Positions 1-9,082 of a stretch of DNA of 64,000 bases are shown piece after piece. The notes beneath the pieces were generated by a model. The model was not told the DNA's origin. It did no database searches and saw nothing but the letters and a program-made list of their open reading frames with translations. Position 1 is the stretch's first letter. Each line of letters begins with the position of its first letter. Location: NCBI GenBank assembly GCA_003298465.1, contig QNGA01000005.1, positions 277,898 through 341,897 on the forward strand, given 5' to 3'. A program made the translations under genes and the position numbers. The DNA is from a halophilic archaeon. GTDB lineage: Archaea > Halobacteriota > Halobacteria > Halobacteriales > Haladaptataceae.

Positions 1-1296
1 AATATTGTTCTCGGTCACGAACCGACTGCGAACGGGCTAGTCGATATAGAGAGTGCTCGCTCGGACATCAGCGAGATATGCTCGACATATGGTTTTGAGG
101 TGGACAACTATCTAGATACTCCCGTTGAGGAGCTTGGTGTGGGTCTCCAGCAGCGTATTGAGATTGTGAAAAGCCTCTACCGGGGAGCCGATGTTCTTAT
201 TTTAGACGAACCGACCGCAGTTCTGACACCACAGGAAGTCGAGAGCCTATTCGATGTAATGAACGGCCTCACTGAGCGAGGCTGCTCACTTATATTCATT
301 ACGCACAAGCTAGACGAAGCGATGTCCATCGCTGACGATATTACTGTTCTTCGGGATGGAAATGATATCGGAACTGTCGATTCAGATAATACATCTCGAG
401 AGGAACTTGCGCGTATGATGGTCGGACGAGAAGTGCTGTTCGACACACCAAAGCGAGAAATCTCACCCGGGGAGACCATCGTTGATGTCCGCGGACTCCG
501 AGTCACTGATAATCGCGGCCTTGAACAGGTCAAAGATATTGGGTTCAGTGTCCGCAAGGGCGAAATATTTGGTGTCGCAGGTGTTGAAGGAAATGGTCAG
601 TCCGAGCTCATAGAATCAATCATTGGCCTCCGAAATGCCGAATCAGGAACCGTCACATTCGACGGGTCCGATATCACAGATATGAGTCGCCGCCGCCGCA
701 TCGAGTCTGGAATCGCATACATTCCGGAAGACCGTCAAGAGACAGGGTTGGTACAAGACTATGACCTCGTACGGAATGCGTTGCTAGGCAATCAGACGAT
801 CGAGCCCTACGCCAACAACGGCTTTCTCGACTGGGAGAATGTCCGTACCCATGCTGACGAGATCATCGAGGAGTACAACGTACAGCCACCGAACCGCGAT
901 GCAGAGGCGATGTCACTGTCAGGGGGGAACCAGCAGAAGTTTATCGTCGGGCGCGAGCTTGAACACGATCCAGAGTTCGTCGTTGCGACACATCCAACTC
1001 GAGGCGTTGATGTTGAGGCGATCGAGTTCATTCACGAACGACTGAACGAAATGCGTGAGGAAGGAGTTGCTATTCTCCTCGTCTCCTCGAAGCTTGACGA
1101 AGTTCAGAAGCTTTCAGATCGAATTGGAGTCATGTACGAAGGTGAATTCGTTGACGTAGTTAAACCTGAAAGAGTCACCGAAGAGGAACTTGGGCTCATG
1201 ATGGCTGGACGCACACGCGACGAGATTGAGACACTTGGAGGAAATGAAGAGAATAACACTGGCGGACAATCGCATGACAGGAGTGCTAGCTCGTGA
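1..1296 (+). CDS. ABC importer ATPase, two-domain sugar/nucleoside type (5' partial)
   Basis: This subunit powers uptake through the two permeases that follow. The frame is open from base 1, so the start and first Walker A lie outside the window; 431 codons are visible. The first nucleotide-binding domain ends with ELGVGLQQRIEI, Walker B LILDEPTAVL and the ITHK switch. The second is complete, with a relaxed Walker A (GVEGNGQSEL), signature LSGGNQQKF and PTRGVDV in place of a normal Walker B, which is typical of the second half of this class. The stop overlaps the next start (GTGA), so the genes are translationally coupled. Nucleoside uptake (BmpA/NupA-type) is inferred from the permeases; a binding lipoprotein gene would be expected upstream. 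Confidence 0.9.
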   Translation, partial: NIVLGHEPTANGLVDIESARSDISEICSTYGFEVDNYLDTPVEELGVGLQQRIEIVKSLYRGADVLILDEPTAVLTPQEVESLFDVMNGLTERGCSLIFITHKLDEAMSIADDITVLRDGNDIGTVDSDNTSREELARMMVGREVLFDTPKREISPGETIVDVRGLRVTDNRGLEQVKDIGFSVRKGEIFGVAGVEGNGQSELIESIIGLRNAESGTVTFDGSDITDMSRRRRIESGIAYIPEDRQETGLVQDYDLVRNALLGNQTIEPYANNGFLDWENVRTHADEIIEEYNVQPPNRDAEAMSLSGGNQQKFIVGRELEHDPEFVVATHPTRGVDVEAIEFIHERLNEMREEGVAILLVSSKLDEVQKLSDRIGVMYEGEFVDVVKPERVTEEELGLMMAGRTRDEIETLGGNEENNTGGQSHDRSASS

Positions 1297-2426
1297 GTAG
1301 TACGGACTCCGGTCGGTTGCAAGCCACCCTAGACCGAGCTGCCGACCGCATGTTTCAGGCATCGGTGTTGGAACGGTTGGCGATCGCGGTTGCGTCAACA
1401 TTGCTCGCGTTATCGATTGGAGCGATTATTGTCGCTGCATCCGGTTACAATGCGGTAGAATTCATTTCTGCGCTATTGTATGGTGCACTTGGAACACCCT
1501 CGAATATTGCATTCATGCTCCGCCAGTCAACGATGCTTATTCTTGCGGGGGTGGCTGTCGCAGTCGCATTCAGAGCTGGTGTGTTCAACATCGGCGTCCA
1601 GGGACAGTTTGTTGTCGGCGGATTCGCCGCTGCCGTTACGATTCTCTTTCTGGCACCGGTACTGCCAGATGGACCTGTTAGTGGGGTTATATTCATGTTT
1701 CTCGGAATAATTGCAGCTGTTGCCGCTGGCGGTGCCTATGCAGCGATACCGGGACTAATGAAAGCGTATGCAGATGCGAATGAGGTTATTACGACGATCA
1801 TGTTGAATTTCATTGCGACAGGCGTCATCTACTTTATAGTGGATGCGTATCTCCGCCCGGAGAACGTTTCTGCGCCGAACACTGCGCCATTCCCCGAATC
1901 TGTCACACTTCCATCAATAGTGTTTAACAGTGGAACGTTCTCAATCATTGGCCTCGCTGTGGCGCTCGTGACGGTTGTGGGCGTTTATATCGTTATGGCC
2001 CGGACTAGGTTTGGCTACGACTTGGTCACAAGCGGTCATCAGGAGCGTGCTGCCGCCTATTCTGGCGTTAGTACCAAGCGAACCATAGTAACAACAATGA
2101 CGTTCTCGGGGATGATTGCCGGTCTCACAGGTGGACTATTCGTCATCATGATCCTCGGCTACTATACAGACCCGAGTACGTTTCCCCGATTCGGGTTTGA
2201 CGCTATCGCAGTAAGCCTGCTTGCAGCGAACAATCCACTCGGCGTCGTGCCAGCAGGGCTGCTGTTTGGGGGGCTCGACGCTGGCGGCCAGTATATTGGA
2301 TTCACTCTCGATGTGCCATCGGAGCTGGTGGATGGCGTGATCGGTCTCGTCGTCCTATTTGTCGCCGCACCGGAGTTATTCCGAATGGCTGGACTGCGAG
2401 CCGGCCTAGGAGGTGATGATGAATGA
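1293..2426 (+). CDS. ABC transporter permease 1, nucleoside type
   Basis: This is an integral membrane channel subunit of the importer, 377 residues with about eight to nine hydrophobic segments, of the branched-chain/ribose permease superfamily (BPD_transp_2). The stretch NEVITTIMLNFIATG near residues 162-177 is characteristic of the first permease of BmpA-linked nucleoside systems. It starts at a GTG overlapping the ATPase stop by four bases and ends overlapping the next start (ATGA), so ATPase, permease 1 and permease 2 form one tightly coupled operon. The substrate is inferred, not shown. Confidence 0.88.
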   Translation: MSSTDSGRLQATLDRAADRMFQASVLERLAIAVASTLLALSIGAIIVAASGYNAVEFISALLYGALGTPSNIAFMLRQSTMLILAGVAVAVAFRAGVFNIGVQGQFVVGGFAAAVTILFLAPVLPDGPVSGVIFMFLGIIAAVAAGGAYAAIPGLMKAYADANEVITTIMLNFIATGVIYFIVDAYLRPENVSAPNTAPFPESVTLPSIVFNSGTFSIIGLAVALVTVVGVYIVMARTRFGYDLVTSGHQERAAAYSGVSTKRTIVTTMTFSGMIAGLTGGLFVIMILGYYTDPSTFPRFGFDAIAVSLLAANNPLGVVPAGLLFGGLDAGGQYIGFTLDVPSELVDGVIGLVVLFVAAPELFRMAGLRAGLGGDDE

Positions 2427-3481
2427 ACATCACTACTGATATGAATCGGAGCTGGTACACTGTCGCCGCAACTGCGATCATCCTCGCACTACTAATCGGG
2501 ATGATCGGGACCGTATTTAACCTTCCAGGGGCCAAGCTCTTGACTGTCGGAGCGTTTCAGCGCGCATTACAGGCCGCGATGCCCATCGCACTGGCAGCTA
2601 TCGGTGGGCTATACGCTGAGAAGAGTGGCGTGTTCAACATTGGTCTTGAAGGGTTCATGATCTTTGGAGCGTTCACGGCTGCCGCCGCTGGCTGGATCTT
2701 CTCTAGTGGTGGATCGATCAGTCAAGGTGCTCTCTGGCTTGGTATTCTTACTGCAGTAATTGTTTGTTCGTTGTTGACGGTGGTATTCGCCGTGCTGACC
2801 ATTCGGTATAAGGCAGATCAGATTGTCGCCGGGTTGGCCGTGTGGTTCATTGGACTTGGATTCGGACCGTTCTTGGCAACAGTGCTTTGGGGAGGAGTCT
2901 CCAGTCCAACACTTCCGAATATCGCCAATATCACTGTCCCAGTTCTCTCTGGAATTCCAGTACTTGGCCCTCTACTTTTTGATTCGTCACCATTAGTATT
3001 ACTAACCGTGTTGATTACCGTTGCTGCTTGGGTTGTCCTCTACCGAACACGGTACGGTTATTGGGTTCAGGCGGCGGGAGAAAACCCAGAGGCACTAGAT
3101 ACTGCGGGCATTGACGTAAATCGTGTCCGATACGCCACAGTCATATTCTCTGGTGCGATGGCGGGATTAGCTGGGGCAGCACTGTCGATTGGTATTGGAA
3201 GTGGTTTCACCGGTACAGGCACTACAATTGTCAACGGTCGAGGATGGATTGCAATCGTAGCATATCTATTCGGGAACTACAACCCACTAGGAGCTTTCCT
3301 TGCATCTCTCCTATTTGGGGCCATGGATATGCTACAGATCCAGCTTCAAACAGTCGGCATCTCATTGCCGGGCAGTATTACGAGTTTATTCCCATATGTA
3401 GCTGTACTTGTAGTCTTGACAGTCGCCGGCTATACTCGAATGCCTTCAGCTGTTGGGGAGTCCTACGAAACAGAGGAATAA
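2423..3481 (+). CDS. ABC transporter permease 2, nucleoside type
   Basis: This is the second membrane subunit, 352 residues with about eight hydrophobic segments. AEKSGVFNIGLEGFMIFGA near residues 64-83 is the hallmark stretch of the second permease of nucleoside-type ABC importers. It pairs with permease 1 to form the pore. It is the last gene of the operon: mobile-element debris follows and the next gene lies almost 500 bases away. The substrate is probably a nucleoside, by family inference only. Confidence 0.88.
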   Translation: MNITTDMNRSWYTVAATAIILALLIGMIGTVFNLPGAKLLTVGAFQRALQAAMPIALAAIGGLYAEKSGVFNIGLEGFMIFGAFTAAAAGWIFSSGGSISQGALWLGILTAVIVCSLLTVVFAVLTIRYKADQIVAGLAVWFIGLGFGPFLATVLWGGVSSPTLPNIANITVPVLSGIPVLGPLLFDSSPLVLLTVLITVAAWVVLYRTRYGYWVQAAGENPEALDTAGIDVNRVRYATVIFSGAMAGLAGAALSIGIGSGFTGTGTTIVNGRGWIAIVAYLFGNYNPLGAFLASLLFGAMDMLQIQLQTVGISLPGSITSLFPYVAVLVVLTVAGYTRMPSAVGESYETEE

Positions 3482-3966
3482 GATAACCCCCCATCATCTA
3501 TTAAATAGAGGGGATGTGTCTTCCTTTCTTTTAGAAGAAAAACGTGATGTGGCAAGAATGTTACCATCCTGTTTGACCGCTGGGCTAGTAAGACCATGCC
3601 GTTCAGTGGATGGAAAAACGATGACAGGGCTGTATTCCCTCCTTGTTCACGCCTTCAGCGCTCGCTGAGGTAGGGGACTTAGCGCCTTGCACCGCACAAG
3701 GTAAGAATTCTACTGACCTCCTCCCGTGCCTGAAGACGCGGGTATGCGCTCGCATTATCATCAGTTCATGATGATGATGATGTCTCACGATTTCGGCATC
3801 TCTCTATCTTATCTACAGCTTTAGCTCTTCGTCGGGTGTGTAGCCGTAAGACGACACTAAGATTCATTCTCGTGCAGGTCCCTATTCAATAGTTTGCAAA
3901 TCCATAGCTAGTTCTTAGGAGTTTAACGACCAAATATTTATTTGGGCTGCTATAGTAAAATAGCGC
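3482..3966. other. Intergenic stretch with a solo TnpB-element left end
   Basis: There is no convincing gene here. Bases about 3612-3695 match, in minus orientation, the left end of the RHH/TnpB elements at 22.8-24.3 kb and 49.3-50.9 kb (shared words CTGTATTCCCTCC and GGGGACTTAGCGCCT). A second element-end word (GCCTGAAGACGCGGGTATG, about 3731-3750) recurs near 29660-29680. A short ATG/ATC triplet run lies at 3762-3783. AT-rich sequence just before 3967 probably holds the promoter of the next gene. Confidence 0.5.
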
Positions 3967-4656
3967 ATGAGCGCAGAGTCTCGTGGTCCAAAGCCTGACG
4001 ATGGAGCGCGCTTTCGCTATTGGCTTCAAAAACTGAAGCAACGCGGCAGTAACCTTCTTATTACTGGGACTATCTCTGACGACGTTTCAGCATGTGCGTC
4101 CCAGCGGCTGTTCGGACAAAAAAGAGATCGAGCCCGGATTCTTGCGCTTATCGACCGAACAGATACGAATCCTGCGTCTCGGCTTCCAGATAACGTCTCG
4201 GTTGCTGACTCTAGTACATGGTTCATCGACCAGTGCCATGGCGAACGGTCGATCCCCGATGCTGCGACGAACGCGACCTCCCCTCTTGACTATCCTGAGA
4301 AGAACAACGTTCACCAGCTCTGTGAAGAAATACAGACTGCAATCAACTTCTATGTTGAGAACGGAGATGACCTTGCTCCCGCAGCGCTGCGCGTCGGCAT
4401 CGACTCCCTGTACCCACTTCTCCAGAACAACCGCGAGGCAACCAAACGTACACTTCGGACGCTCACTACAGCCGTCCGTGATGTCCAGGGTATGGCCCAC
4501 TATCATGTCCGTGTTCCGGATGACACACCGCTTGTTGACGATCTCACACCGCTCTTCGACGCACGTATTGAGCTACGGAAACGACGAGGTATCCCCCCAG
4601 AACAGCGTTGGCATGTTCCCGAACTTGGCGAGACAACGACATGGGTAGAATTGTGA
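3967..4656 (+). CDS. DUF7504-like haloarchaeal protein
   Basis: The protein has 229 residues, is probably cytosolic, and its function is unknown. The N-terminal KLKQRGSNLLITGTI followed by a short strand/loop resembles the start of a degenerate RecA/KaiC-like fold, but no Walker A lysine motif is present. The middle (SLYPLLQNNREATKRTLRTL) and the end match my memory of DUF7504, a haloarchaeal family often found near signalling and stress genes. No signal peptide or membrane segment is seen. It stands alone between element debris and an IS. The family name is from recall. Confidence 0.65.
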   Translation: MSAESRGPKPDDGARFRYWLQKLKQRGSNLLITGTISDDVSACASQRLFGQKRDRARILALIDRTDTNPASRLPDNVSVADSSTWFIDQCHGERSIPDAATNATSPLDYPEKNNVHQLCEEIQTAINFYVENGDDLAPAALRVGIDSLYPLLQNNREATKRTLRTLTTAVRDVQGMAHYHVRVPDDTPLVDDLTPLFDARIELRKRRGIPPEQRWHVPELGETTTWVEL

Positions 4657-4821
4657 TATTTCTCCTGCTGTAATCAGTGAAATGGGAAAGATCACTGTGA
4701 TCCCCCATGATGTAGAGTGCAGGGAGTTGACGGTATAGATGTGGGTAATTGGCTCTACTGCGGAGTTGGTACTCATCTCCAAAGGATCTCCAAGATATAA
4801 GAGCAATAACTTTATAAAGAG

Positions 4822-6274
4822 CAAGGAGAATACCCGCGCCTTGAGGCGCGGGATGAATCCGACAATCGACTTCACAATCCATCGACGACACCTCAGTCAG
4901 ATATTCCACCCCTGACCAACAGCCTTTTTATGCTCTCTACCTCATAACTTTTTATGATGTCAGTCCGATGATGGAGACGACCCGCACCTACGTCGCTCGT
5001 ATCACGAACCACCAACAGGTTCGTGACGACCTCGACCAGTGCGGGTTCTCCGCCTCGAAACTGTGGAACGTCGGACGCTACTACATCCAACAACGGTGGG
5101 ACGAGGACGGTGAGATACCCGACGAAGCCGAACTGAAATCGGAGTTGAAAGACCACGAACGCTACAGTGACCTACATTCTCAGTCAAGTCAGCGAGTTCT
5201 CGAAGAACTTGCTGAGGCGTTCATCGGCTGGTACAACTCTGACAACGGCAACAATCCACCGGGCTTCCGGAAACGTGGCGACGACCACCCGCGCTCCACC
5301 GTCACGTGGAAGAAACGGGCCATCAAGCACGACGACAAACACGGTCAACTCCGCCTCTCGAAAGGATTCAACCTAAAAGAGAGTCGGTCTGACTTCATCC
5401 TCGCGGAGTACGAAACCCGTCCCGACGTAGAAGCCGAGAACATCCAGCAGGTGCGTGCCGTCTGGAACGGCGACGAGTGGGAACTCCACCTCGTCTGCAA
5501 GAAAGAGATTCCAGTGGAAGACGCACCGGGTGACAACACGGCGGGTATCGACCTTGGTATCAGCAACTACCTCACCATCGACTACGAAGACGGCGAAAGT
5601 GAACTGTATCCGGGGAACGTGCTGAAAGAGGACAAGCACTACTTCACTCGCGACGAGTACCAGACCGAAGGCGAGAACGGACCGTCGAAACGTGCGCGGA
5701 GGGCTCGGCAGAAACTCTCCCGACGCAAAGACCACTTCCTCCACACTCTCAGCAAACACATCGTTGAGCGGTGTGTCGAAGAAGGCGTGGATAAGATAGC
5801 GGTTGGCGACCTCAGCGACATCCGCGAGGATGAGAACGGCGACTCGCGGAACTGGGGTTTGTCAGGGAACAAGAAATTGCATAGATGGGAGTTTGACCGA
5901 TTTGCCCACCTTCTCGAATACAAGGCCGAAGAACACGGCATCCTTGTTGACCGCGTGGACGAGGAGAACACGAGTAAGACGTGTTCGTGTTGCGGGCAGA
6001 TTCGAGACTCGAACCGAGTGGAGCGTGGTCTATACATCTGTTCGTCGTGCGAGACGACGATGAACGCAGATGTGAACGGTGCAGTGAATATCCGCCGAAA
6101 GATAACCCAGAGTCCCCCGACGGGGGATATGAGTAACGGCTGTTTGGCACAGCCCGGAGTCTTCCTGTTCGACCGCGAGAGCGGGTCGTTCAACACGAGA
6201 GAGCAGGGAGTCTGCAAACCCTAATATCCCAACGCTCGGGATTCCTCCGCCTTTAGGCGGGGGAGGATGTCAAC
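4822..6274 (+). mobile_element. IS1341-type element with tnpB only (IS200/IS605 family)
   Basis: The left end holds a hairpin at 4832-4852 (CCCGCGCC, loop, GGCGCGGG). The right end holds a hairpin at about 6243-6264 followed by GGAGGATGTCAA, the terminal word shared with the element at 20.5-22.4 kb and with solo ends at 8981 and 24839. It carries one intact tnpB and no tnpA, so movement would need a Y1 transposase in trans; the TnpA at 20630 is a candidate. The exact cleavage sites are not resolved. Confidence 0.75.
4968..6224 (+). CDS. tnpB: TnpB, RNA-guided nuclease of an IS1341-type element
   Basis: The protein has 418 residues, full length for the family. It has an N-terminal helical domain, a RuvC-like core with GIDLGISNY (Asp195), VGDLSDI near 279-285 and NADVNGAVNI (Asp367), and a zinc ribbon with CSCCG (about 339-343) and CSSC (358-361). 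TnpB proteins of this family cleave DNA guided by a right-end RNA and help retain the element. The second RuvC motif has Asp281 where a Glu is usual (VEDL in the other TnpBs here), so activity is uncertain. An alternative ATG lies one codon downstream. Confidence 0.9.
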   Translation: MMETTRTYVARITNHQQVRDDLDQCGFSASKLWNVGRYYIQQRWDEDGEIPDEAELKSELKDHERYSDLHSQSSQRVLEELAEAFIGWYNSDNGNNPPGFRKRGDDHPRSTVTWKKRAIKHDDKHGQLRLSKGFNLKESRSDFILAEYETRPDVEAENIQQVRAVWNGDEWELHLVCKKEIPVEDAPGDNTAGIDLGISNYLTIDYEDGESELYPGNVLKEDKHYFTRDEYQTEGENGPSKRARRARQKLSRRKDHFLHTLSKHIVERCVEEGVDKIAVGDLSDIREDENGDSRNWGLSGNKKLHRWEFDRFAHLLEYKAEEHGILVDRVDEENTSKTCSCCGQIRDSNRVERGLYICSSCETTMNADVNGAVNIRRKITQSPPTGDMSNGCLAQPGVFLFDRESGSFNTREQGVCKP

Positions 6275-6375
6275 ATAGGCGTGGTCAGCTTACAGTAGGT
6301 GTGGAGGTCATCCAATATAGCTAGTATTGGTTTCGTGATAGAAACTCACAGCAGTAGTATCTAGTATAGCGGTTA

Positions 6376-7224
6376 CTACCTGTTTGCGAGCGCTCGTGTG
6401 ATCTGTCTCACTGTGTGTTTAGGATTCACCGTCGGAGCAGTCACCGTGCCTCGAACGACGACGCGCGGAATTCCGTCTATGTTTAACCTCTTTGTTTTCG
6501 CTGTTGTCTTCTTAATCACAGACTTATATTTCTCCGCCTGTATTTCGTTGCGAATCGTACCGCTCTTCGATACGTCTGCGAAATTGGCGAATTCGAGCAG
6601 GCGTTCTGGGGTCGCCCATGAATTCATGGAATTACCTTGATTTGCGAAGAGGATGGCGAAATACCGCCAGAATTTCTCTGGTACGTGATTCCAGATAGCG
6701 AGCCCAGCATGCGCAGCGTTCAACTCATCTCGACCGTGATATGGCTTACCGTCGTCGTAGGCAACTTCGCGGAACTTCAGCATCAGATCGCCTGATTGAA
6801 CGAATTTCTTGACTATCGTTTGAAGATATCCGTGGACAAATTCCTGCGTATACGGGCACTTCCAACTTCCATACACAGTCGCTGTTACGGGTGCATCTGC
6901 ATGCCCCATCACCGGGTACGTATATTCAGAGTGAGAATCTGGGACTGGTGCATCTCTTAGCGCTCCAGTCGGCTTCTGTAGTGATTGTTCTGCAGTCGTT
7001 GTTGTCGTCGTAGTGGTTTCTGGTGTCTCTGTCGCCGCTGCCGTTTCCTGTGTAGTAGTTTGCTGACTTGATGAGTTCGTCTGAGTGATCGTCGATGGTG
7101 TTGTAGTCTCAGTCGAGGACGTAGTCTTGTTCTGTCCTAGGATACTAGTACAGCCGCTCAGTGACGATGCAATCGTAATTCCAGTCAATCGTAATATACG
7201 CCGCCGTGAATCTGTCTGGTCCAT
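6376..7224 (-). CDS. DsbA-like thioredoxin-fold lipoprotein (single-cysteine active site)
   Basis: This is a predicted extracytoplasmic lipoprotein of 282 residues. An RRR signal region and lipobox LSGC (Cys25) are followed by a Thr/Ser-rich tether (about 33-80) and a DsbA-type thioredoxin domain (about 95-282). The active site reads WKCPYT (Cys123), so the second Cys of the usual CxxC is Thr; GIPRVVVRG near 251-259 is the cis-proline loop. A one-Cys site suggests an isomerase- or peroxidase-like role rather than a classical oxidase. It is divergent from the DoxX gene. A two-cysteine relative lies at 42597-43529. Confidence 0.82.
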   Translation of the reverse strand: MDQTDSRRRILRLTGITIASSLSGCTSILGQNKTTSSTETTTPSTITQTNSSSQQTTTQETAAATETPETTTTTTTTAEQSLQKPTGALRDAPVPDSHSEYTYPVMGHADAPVTATVYGSWKCPYTQEFVHGYLQTIVKKFVQSGDLMLKFREVAYDDGKPYHGRDELNAAHAGLAIWNHVPEKFWRYFAILFANQGNSMNSWATPERLLEFANFADVSKSGTIRNEIQAEKYKSVIKKTTAKTKRLNIDGIPRVVVRGTVTAPTVNPKHTVRQITRALANR

Positions 7225-7564
7225 GTTTTATCGATAGTCAGTGTAATATCAGTAGTTCTATCCTGTACGATATACTATCTACGTTTACTCCACCGATAGC
7301 CGCGGTGAGCGGCGAGGATTTGAGTATTTACCGTTGTGAGATATCGACTCTATTCTCTGAATCCAATTTCTTATCTTCTGCATCTCTATCTGGAATAATC
7401 GAGGCTGGAGTATTGTTATGTTCTCCCTGTATCGGGTAAAGTGCTCAGTAGGCTAGCCTTACCGAGGAACAGTGGGGATTCAGAAATAACCGTTTGAACC
7501 TTGATTGGTTAGCATGATAACACTTAATAGCTGAGACAACAATATAGGTATTGGTGACTTCATC
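7225..7564. other. Divergent promoter region between dsbA-like and doxX-like genes
   Basis: No gene is seen in this AT-rich spacer of 340 bases. It must carry the promoters of both divergent genes; TTAATAG near 7525-7531, some 35 bases before the DoxX start, is a plausible TATA element for that gene. No repeat or element end was recognised. Confidence 0.35.
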
Positions 7565-8062
7565 ATGGATTCACACGAACAGACCAGCAGGTGGGCCGTC
7601 TGGAGTCCGATCTTCTTACGGCTGGCAGTCGGGATCGTATTCGTCGTTGCCGGTGCAGGCAAGGTTTTCGGACTCGGACCAAAGTCAACCGGCGGTATCG
7701 CCGGATTCGCGGGATTTCTCGCGCAACTTGGCGTCCCCGCGCCTGAACTCTTTGCCTGGATCGTCGGCCTCGTCGAGCTAGTTGGGGGAATACTACTCTT
7801 GGTCGGCCTACTCACGCGGTACGTTGCAGTCCTGATCGCGATTGATATGGCCGTCGCGACGTGGCTTGTCCACCTTCCAAACGGATTCGCGGTAGTCAAC
7901 AACGGACCGACGGGCTACGAGTACACAATGACGCTTGCCCTGATCGCCATTTCGCTAGTGTTCAGTGGCCCGGGCGCACTCTCACTCGAACATGCCCTCT
8001 TCGGGCGCGAACTCCTCCCGAAGAGCCGAACCGAACGGCCCAGTCAGCAGGCTGAGGCCTGA
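7565..8062 (+). CDS. DoxX family membrane protein
   Basis: The protein has 165 residues and four hydrophobic segments, matching the DoxX/DUF4870-like layout: an N-terminal segment RLAVGIVFVVAGAGKVFG, then VELVGGILLLVGLLTR, a third segment and a C-terminal one (YTMTLALIAISLVF). DoxX proteins are membrane proteins tied to quinone or thiol redox chemistry, often encoded near other redox proteins, as here beside a DsbA-like lipoprotein, a CHRD protein and a multicopper-oxidase-like protein. The exact reaction is unknown. The ATG at 7565 is the first in frame. Confidence 0.85.
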   Translation: MDSHEQTSRWAVWSPIFLRLAVGIVFVVAGAGKVFGLGPKSTGGIAGFAGFLAQLGVPAPELFAWIVGLVELVGGILLLVGLLTRYVAVLIAIDMAVATWLVHLPNGFAVVNNGPTGYEYTMTLALIAISLVFSGPGALSLEHALFGRELLPKSRTERPSQQAEA

Positions 8063-8193
8063 AATGCAGTTTCTATGACAATAGATGTATTCGACTTGTT
8101 CTATCCGGATAGGTAGTATCTCCGTCACTTACCTTAGCCGCTTTTCGAGAACTATGCGCACTCTATTACCAAATAAAAATAATGGCTGGGGAG

Positions 8194-8874
8194 CTAGTAG
8201 TGGTCTTCGTCGACGTGCAATTTCACCCGCTCGTTGATGTGTAGTTTACTCTCCGTTTTCGCGGCTATGTCGACCTTCTCTTTGAAATCCACGTCGACGG
8301 ACTTCACGGGCTGAATCTGACCCCGAATCTCTCCCGGTGGATTCTGCTCGGTGTGAACGTTCACGTAGGTGCTACCAGCGCGCATCGCCTCGACAAGGTT
8401 GCTCAGCGACTTACCAGCAAGCGGTCCAACAAGATCTTCTGCCGTAATCGTTCCAGTCGCTAACACCCCATTTTCGGTTACACCCTGCTCAAGTGCGCTC
8501 GAGAACTCTCCCTCCTTGTTTTTCTTCCCAAATAGGAAGGCTACTATCGGTCCATTTTCGCCTTTCTGGCCCAGATGAATGTGGGCCTGAGTGACGTTCT
8601 TGATCGTAGCGACTAAGAGCGCATAGTGGATGTGGGGTCCGTCCCCATGGTCGGAAAGTTTAAACACAGCTGCACCTTGCCCGCTGGTCTCCACCGGCGG
8701 AACTTCCTGCGCGCCGCTCAATTTACCGGCACTGAAGACAGTTCGTTTCTTCTTGCGTTTCTTCTCGCCACAGTTTGTCTCGTGCGCGCCAGCTGACTGA
8801 GTACCGACGCTGAGACCGGCTATCGTTCCACCGCCGACGACTTTGAGGGCAGTCCGTCGTGAGTTATCTACCAT
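8194..8874 (-). CDS. TAT-secreted CHRD-domain protein
   Basis: The chosen start (ATG at 8874-8872) gives 226 residues beginning with a twin-arginine signal (SRRTALKVVGGG). The frame is open to 8979, but that extension begins at an element end and would bury the signal. The body is a CHRD domain: AGKLSGAQEVPPVETSGQG, HIHLGQKGENGPIV and YVNVHTEQNPPGEIRGQI are its typical stretches. CHRD domains occur in chordin and in secreted microbial proteins; the histidines have been suggested to bind metal. It lies 0.2 kb downstream of, and co-directional with, the large multicopper-oxidase-like gene, so a shared role in metal or redox chemistry is plausible but unproven. Confidence 0.82.
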   Translation of the reverse strand: MVDNSRRTALKVVGGGTIAGLSVGTQSAGAHETNCGEKKRKKKRTVFSAGKLSGAQEVPPVETSGQGAAVFKLSDHGDGPHIHYALLVATIKNVTQAHIHLGQKGENGPIVAFLFGKKNKEGEFSSALEQGVTENGVLATGTITAEDLVGPLAGKSLSNLVEAMRAGSTYVNVHTEQNPPGEIRGQIQPVKSVDVDFKEKVDIAAKTESKLHINERVKLHVDEDHY

Positions 8875-8980
8875 GGTATCACCGCTGCTGAATCCACTGT
8901 GAAAATACATTGTTCTACGCCGAGTGAGGTGAGCCGTCTCTGAGTACGACCGAACTACGAAAACGTAGTCCTCATCCACA

Positions 8981-9022
8981 TTGACATCCTCCCCGCCCTA
9001 AAGAGCGGGGCTTTCTCCTCAC
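8981..9022 (-). repeat. Solo right end of an IS1341-type element
   Basis: Read on the minus strand this is a GC-rich hairpin followed by GGGGAGGATGTCAA, the right-end word of the elements at 4.8-6.3 kb and 20.5-22.4 kb. No tnpB is attached. It sits between the multicopper-oxidase-like gene and the CHRD gene and could act as a terminator or a source of a TnpB guide-like RNA. Confidence 0.65.
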
Positions 9023-9082
9023 ATTTCTGCAATACTCCTCCAGAAGATAACACGGAAAGTGACGAAGAAAGGAACTACCGCG

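Noticed and set aside
8875..8979. N-terminal extension of the CHRD protein
   Set aside because: It would place 35 residues before the twin-arginine signal and begins at an element end.
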